Below are positions 31,491 through 34,947 of a DNA stretch of 34,947 bases, piece by piece. The number at the start of each line of letters is the position of its first letter. The first letter of the stretch is position 1. The stretch covers positions 1 through 34,947 of the forward strand of contig JAFTXM010000095.1 of assembly GCA_017465025.1 (NCBI GenBank), read 5' to 3'. Both the position numbers and the translations under genes were made by a program. This stretch comes from Oscillospiraceae bacterium. Lineage in GTDB: Bacteria; Bacillota; Clostridia; Oscillospirales; Oscillospiraceae. Under the pieces are notes generated by a model. That model saw only the letters and a program-made list of their open reading frames with translations. It had not been told where the DNA came from and searched no databases.

Positions 31491-32549
31491 TTACTGAGGC
31501 AGGGCCTTTGCCACCAGAGCAGAATACATCTCATCCGTAAGCTCACAGCCGTAGAAGAGCTTATAATACTCAGCGACCTCTTCCTTCAGGTCATAGTCCA
31601 CATAGTCAGGATACAAAAGCTCGCCCAGCCACAGAAGCCCCAGATAGCGCTGCACCGCAGGGGGAGAGGAAAGCCAACCGTAAGGGCCGTAGGGCGCTTC
31701 AAAGTAATTTCCGGATGCTATGGCCTCGACAGCCTGCCACGCCTCCATGCCACCCACCTCGTCATAGATGCTGGCCGGGTCAAAGAGGATAAACTCCGGA
31801 TTCCAGAGCATTATCTGCTCAAGGTCGCTCTCATTGCCGTCGCCGTGGGGCACCACATCATCCACAACCGCAAGATTTTTGCCCATGGTATTGATGGTAT
31901 CGGCATGGAAGGAGCCTTCCGCCATGACATTGACACCTGCATCACCAAGGCAGTAGAGCAGAGTCTTTCTTGCACCGGCAGCATCCACCTTCTGCATGAG
32001 TACATCAATATTATCCAGCGTATTCTGACACCATAGCGCAAGCTCTTCCGCCTGTTCTTCTCTGCCCAGAAGCTGGCCCAGCATACGGTAGGCCTCGGGG
32101 GCAGTATTCACTGTGGCGTAGACGTGGACAAAGGGGATTCCGGTCTGCTCAGTTAGAGCCTGAAGATCATCCTTGGTGGAGCTTTTGGTCTCGCCCACAT
32201 CTATAACCACATCGGGAGCGGCTGCCAGAAGAGCCTCAAGGTCCATCTCGCCCTTGCCGCCGTAGAGCTGGCCTATCTCATTGGCGTTTATAATATACTC
32301 GGGCAGGTAAAGCTCCGCTCCGGAAGAAAAGGCATTGCTGACACCCACCATCATATCACCCGCTATGGGGATGATATAGACCTGAGCCAGCGGACCGGAC
32401 ACGGCGATCCTCGTGACCTTGCCCGGAAGAGTTACTGTTCTGCCGGTGGAATCGGTAAATTCTCTTGCGGCACTGTCTGCCAAGGCAGTCGATCCAAGGG
32501 AAAGCACAAGACACAAAGCCAGAAACACGCATACTAAGGACTTTTTCAT
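31491..32549 (-). CDS. ABC transporter substrate-binding protein, helical-backbone metal receptor type
   Basis: A 352-residue exported protein of the Peripla_BP_2 (class III, TroA/BtuF-like) family. The ATG at 32549 follows GGAGG by 9 bases; the frame is open further upstream. A signal peptide (about 1-25, ending in TALADS) is present, without a convincing lipobox. The mature part begins with REFTDSTGRTVTLP, the usual entry for iron-siderophore, cobalamin and molybdate binding proteins. Its start overlaps the ATPase stop as ATGA. The operon head is a MobA/ModE-like protein, so molybdate or tungstate, as in the MolABC type, is more likely than iron. Confidence 0.88.
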   Translation of the reverse strand: MKKSLVCVFLALCLVLSLGSTALADSAAREFTDSTGRTVTLPGKVTRIAVSGPLAQVYIIPIAGDMMVGVSNAFSSGAELYLPEYIINANEIGQLYGGKGEMDLEALLAAAPDVVIDVGETKSSTKDDLQALTEQTGIPFVHVYATVNTAPEAYRMLGQLLGREEQAEELALWCQNTLDNIDVLMQKVDAAGARKTLLYCLGDAGVNVMAEGSFHADTINTMGKNLAVVDDVVPHGDGNESDLEQIMLWNPEFILFDPASIYDEVGGMEAWQAVEAIASGNYFEAPYGPYGWLSSPPAVQRYLGLLWLGELLYPDYVDYDLKEEVAEYYKLFYGCELTDEMYSALVAKALPQ

Positions 32550-33343
32550 GATATACCTCCTGATTTGTTTTTTATATTGGCCGGAACACATATCCGGGCA
32601 TGGTCATCATAGAGGCTGAGCACATCCACATCCACGGCGTAGAGCCTTTGCATATTCTTCTTTGTCAGTACCTCTTTGGGGCTGCCGCTGTGAAGAATAC
32701 GCCCGTCCTGCACGGCCAGAATACGGTCAGAGAACATATAGCTTTGCTCCGGATGATGGGTGGTCTGAACTATGGTATATCCCTCTTTGGAGAGAGCCTT
32801 CATCTGCTCCAGCACCCGCAGCTGATTGCCGAAATCAAGATTTGCGGTAGGCTCGTCCAGCATGAGAATGGGGGCATTTTGCGTCAGCGCCCGGGCCAGC
32901 ATCACAAGCTGACGCTCGCCGCCGGAGAGTCTGTGAAAGCAGCGCTCGGAAAGCTCGCTTATTCCGATTTTTTCAAGCGCCCATTCACAGCGCTCAAAGT
33001 CCTTTTTTCCGGGCGAGGCAAAGCGGGAGAGGGAGGCGGTGCTTCCCATGAGCACTATATCGGATACGCTGTAATTGAAGCTGGGATTTGAAGACTGGGG
33101 AATGTATGCCACCTGACGGGCAGACTCCCGGGCCGTCATTTTGCGGCTGTTCTGTCCGTTTATCAAAACCTCTCCCGTATACCCTGACAGAAGCCCCAGC
33201 ATACAGCGAAAAAGCGTGCTTTTGCCTACGCCGTTAGGACCGAGGATGGAGACAAACTCGCCCTTTTCCACCTTGAAGCTGATATCGTGGAGCACCGGCC
33301 TGTCCCCATAGGAAAAGGAGAGATTTTTTACCTCAATGCTCAT
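32546..33343 (-). CDS. ABC transporter ATPase, FecE/BtuD/MolC-type
   Basis: A 265-residue cytoplasmic ATPase. The ATG at 33343 follows GGGGG by about 8 bases. Walker A GPNGVGKST is at 35-43, the signature is LSGGERQL, Walker B is ILMLDEPTANLD, and an H-loop lies in TTHHPE. It overlaps the permease by 11 bases and the binding protein by 4, so the importer is a tight four-gene unit. Among family members the closest context is the Mo/W-type FecCD importers, but the ATPase itself does not report the substrate. Confidence 0.92.
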   Translation of the reverse strand: MSIEVKNLSFSYGDRPVLHDISFKVEKGEFVSILGPNGVGKSTLFRCMLGLLSGYTGEVLINGQNSRKMTARESARQVAYIPQSSNPSFNYSVSDIVLMGSTASLSRFASPGKKDFERCEWALEKIGISELSERCFHRLSGGERQLVMLARALTQNAPILMLDEPTANLDFGNQLRVLEQMKALSKEGYTIVQTTHHPEQSYMFSDRILAVQDGRILHSGSPKEVLTKKNMQRLYAVDVDVLSLYDDHARICVPANIKNKSGGIS

Positions 33344-34358
33344 AGTGATCCCCCTTTCCGCTGATAAGCCAAAGAAAGAAGGGCGCACCCACAAAGGCGG
33401 TGAGTATGCCTATGGGTATGCCGGAGGAGCTGACATTTCTGGATATATTATCCACCACCATGAGGAAAATGCCGCCGCCTAAAATGGAGGCCGGCATGAG
33501 ATAACGATAGTCCGAGCCTACAATACGGCGCATCATATGGGGAATGACCAGACCCACCCAGCCTATCATGCCGCTGACGGATACGGCAGAGGCTGTCACC
33601 AGAGTGGCGCATATAACTATCCCTACTCTCAGCCGCTGGGCATTGACGCCTAAGGCTCTGGCTTCATCGTCGCCCATAGTGAGCACGTTCAGCTTCCAGC
33701 GCAGCAGCATAAGCGGTACTATGCCGAAGAGCATGGGCAGCAACACAATGTCAAAATCCCTCCAGCTTGCACCGGCGAGAGAGCCCATGAGCCAGTAGGT
33801 TATCTGGGGCAGCTTGTTGCCCGGGTCGGCCACCAGCTTTATAAAGGATGTACCGGACTGAAAAAGGGAGCTTATCATAATGCCTGCCAGAATAAGCCCC
33901 AGCACCCTGTCACCCTTGGCGTGGCGGCTGACAGTGAATACCAGCGCCACGGTGAGAAGGCTGGCAGCAAAGGCAAAGACTGTAATGTATACGCTGGAAA
34001 GCCCTATCAAAATGGCAAGAGCCGCGCCGAAGCCGGCACCGGCGGACGCGCCCAGTATATCCGGCGAGGCCATGGGGTTCTGGAACACTCCCTGATAGGC
34101 CGCCCCCGCCGAAGAAAGGCAGGCGCCTACAAGCACGCTCAGCAAAATTCTGGGCAGGCGCACATTCCACGCCGCCGCCTCCATCTGAGCAGTCCAGAAC
34201 TTTTCAATCGGCAGCCCCATCCGGCTTGCCAGAATACCCAACAGCTCCTTCAGCGGCACGGGATAGCGGCCTACGGTGAAGGAGACAAGAATGCAGCCTA
34301 TGAGCACAAGCACCATCAGCAGTATTATCGCACGGTGCTTTTTGTCCGCCGCTGTCAT
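33333..34358 (-). CDS. ABC transporter permease, FecCD/BtuC/MolB-type
   Basis: A 341-residue inner-membrane permease with about ten hydrophobic segments. GGGAGGG precedes the ATG at 34358. FecCD landmarks are visible: the ASPDILGASAGAG stretch in the first half, the LARLGVNAQRLR-like ALGVNAQRLR loop, and the SVSGMIGWVGLVIPHMMR block. It lies 18 bases after the MobA/ModE-like gene and overlaps the ATPase by 11 bases. FecCD permeases carry iron chelates, cobalamin, heme or molybdate; the neighbour argues for the last. Confidence 0.92.
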   Translation of the reverse strand: MTAADKKHRAIILLMVLVLIGCILVSFTVGRYPVPLKELLGILASRMGLPIEKFWTAQMEAAAWNVRLPRILLSVLVGACLSSAGAAYQGVFQNPMASPDILGASAGAGFGAALAILIGLSSVYITVFAFAASLLTVALVFTVSRHAKGDRVLGLILAGIMISSLFQSGTSFIKLVADPGNKLPQITYWLMGSLAGASWRDFDIVLLPMLFGIVPLMLLRWKLNVLTMGDDEARALGVNAQRLRVGIVICATLVTASAVSVSGMIGWVGLVIPHMMRRIVGSDYRYLMPASILGGGIFLMVVDNISRNVSSSGIPIGILTAFVGAPFFLWLISGKGDHYEH

Positions 34359-34376
34359 ATTTTCACCCTCCCCAAA

Positions 34377-34947
34377 TCAAAGTCCGCTGTCAAAAATTTC
34401 TGCAAAATATTCGCCGTAAAGCTCGTTGGCCTGCTCCTTGAGCCTTTTACTGTAGGCGTTATATCTGTCCAAAAGCAGCTTTCCCTTTTCGGTTAGCACT
34501 GAGCTGCTGCCGTGGGAGCCGCCCTGACTTCTTTCAACAAGGCTGTAATTGAGCTGCCCTTCCAGACGGCGTATTATATTCCAGCAGCTGGAGTAGCTGA
34601 GCTGCATACGCTGCCCCGCCGCACGGACAGATTTTGTCTCATCTATAAGTGTGAGCAGGGTTGCAAGCCTGTCATCAAAAAAGATTTTCTCCTTGCTGAG
34701 AGATACGCTTATCACTGGGCGGACAAGCTGGGAATTGTGCATCTCCAGAAGGCGGGAAAAGTCCTCCGGAGTGTCCGCATCGTGAATGGTGCCGGGATCG
34801 TCCAGCTCTATCGCTTTAAGTCCTGCCCCGCAGCTGTCCACCGCACCCTGCAGGCCGCCCTCGCCGCTGTGGGAGAGAATGGCGGGAAAATATTCACTGG
34901 ATATGAGAAGGGGGTGCCCGGTCTGCCCCTGACACATGGGGCAGGCA
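34377..34947 (-). CDS. MobA-like nucleotidyltransferase / ModE-type HTH fusion, 5' end outside window
   Basis: The frame stays open to the right edge of the window; 190 residues of the C-terminal part are visible. The first visible part (GHPLLISSEYF, then a GGLQGAV stretch and a DADTPEDF stretch) matches the end of MobA/MocA-type nucleotidyltransferases, enzymes of molybdenum-cofactor assembly. After a short linker comes a LysR-like winged helix of the ModE type (KIFFDDRLATLLTLIDETKS... and GGSHGSSSVLT). An apparent start at 34937 lies inside a conserved CPMCQGQTGHP-type stretch, so the true start is upstream. It heads the importer operon and probably senses molybdate, or regulates and processes the cofactor. 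Confidence 0.82.
   Translation of the reverse strand, partial: ACPMCQGQTGHPLLISSEYFPAILSHSGEGGLQGAVDSCGAGLKAIELDDPGTIHDADTPEDFSRLLEMHNSQLVRPVISVSLSKEKIFFDDRLATLLTLIDETKSVRAAGQRMQLSYSSCWNIIRRLEGQLNYSLVERSQGGSHGSSSVLTEKGKLLLDRYNAYSKRLKEQANELYGEYFAEIFDSGL

Noticed and set aside
1-34947. CRISPR array, prophage or toxin-antitoxin genes
   Set aside because: No spaced direct repeats, phage structural genes or typical toxin-antitoxin pairs were seen.

Overview
The window looks like chromosomal DNA of an anaerobic, Gram-positive-type Firmicute, most likely Clostridia of the Oscillospiraceae kind. The evidence is strong AGGAGG-type ribosome binding sites, sigma-A-like promoters, an ftsEX / M23 peptidase / S41 peptidase / greA / lysS block, a CdaR/PucR-type regulator, DUF1002 and DUF4830 proteins, and moderate GC with AT-rich gaps. 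The species assignment is inference. There is no phage, CRISPR array or large mobile island. The only mobile trace is a decayed IS1182-type transposase start beside a tRNA-Pro gene.

Layout: 1-2456 (+) is the end of a sugar-handling operon (sugar phosphate isomerase/epimerase, Gfo/Idh/MocA oxidoreductase, arylamine N-acetyltransferase). 2490-5029 (-) holds a metallophosphoesterase and an unusual cytoplasmic protein joining a ParB-like domain to a BMP/PnrA-type ligand-binding domain. 5169-7208 (+) holds a GT39-type membrane glycosyltransferase and a ferritin-like small protein. 7287-9386 (-) holds an AEC transporter and an aldo/keto reductase with two Fe-S motifs. 9532-12483 (-) is a TrpXYZ-like ABC importer operon. 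It sits behind a complete-looking transcription attenuator with a tyrosine/phenylalanine-rich leader peptide, and its ATPase gene carries an in-frame TAG.

12731-15049 holds a DUF1002 protein, a DUF4830 protein and an RsuA-type pseudouridine synthase. 15246-21923 (+) is the cell-envelope block: CdaR/PucR-type regulator, ftsE, ftsX, two tandem M23 peptidases with coiled coils, and an S41 peptidase whose expected active-site lysine is arginine. 22018-24088 (+) is greA-lysS behind a perfect-consensus promoter. 24260-27520 (-) holds a TrmH-type RNA methyltransferase followed by a protein that looks like a catalytically dead P-type ATPase. 27692-28522 (+) is a rhomboid-like protein without the serine protease motif. 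28557-30793 (-) holds a small membrane protein and a zinc-ribbon/repeat membrane protein. 31041-31116 is tRNA-Pro(GGG). 31491-34947 (-) is a FecCD-type ABC importer headed by a truncated MobA-like/ModE-like fusion, which points to molybdate or tungstate rather than iron.

The most notable system is the Tyr/Phe leader attenuator at 12285-12483. It has a consensus promoter, a short ORF with six consecutive Tyr codons flanked by Phe, and mutually exclusive 1:2, 2:3 and 3:4 hairpins. In Firmicutes, amino-acid genes are more often controlled by T-boxes, so this points to an aromatic amino acid importer under ribosome-stalling control.
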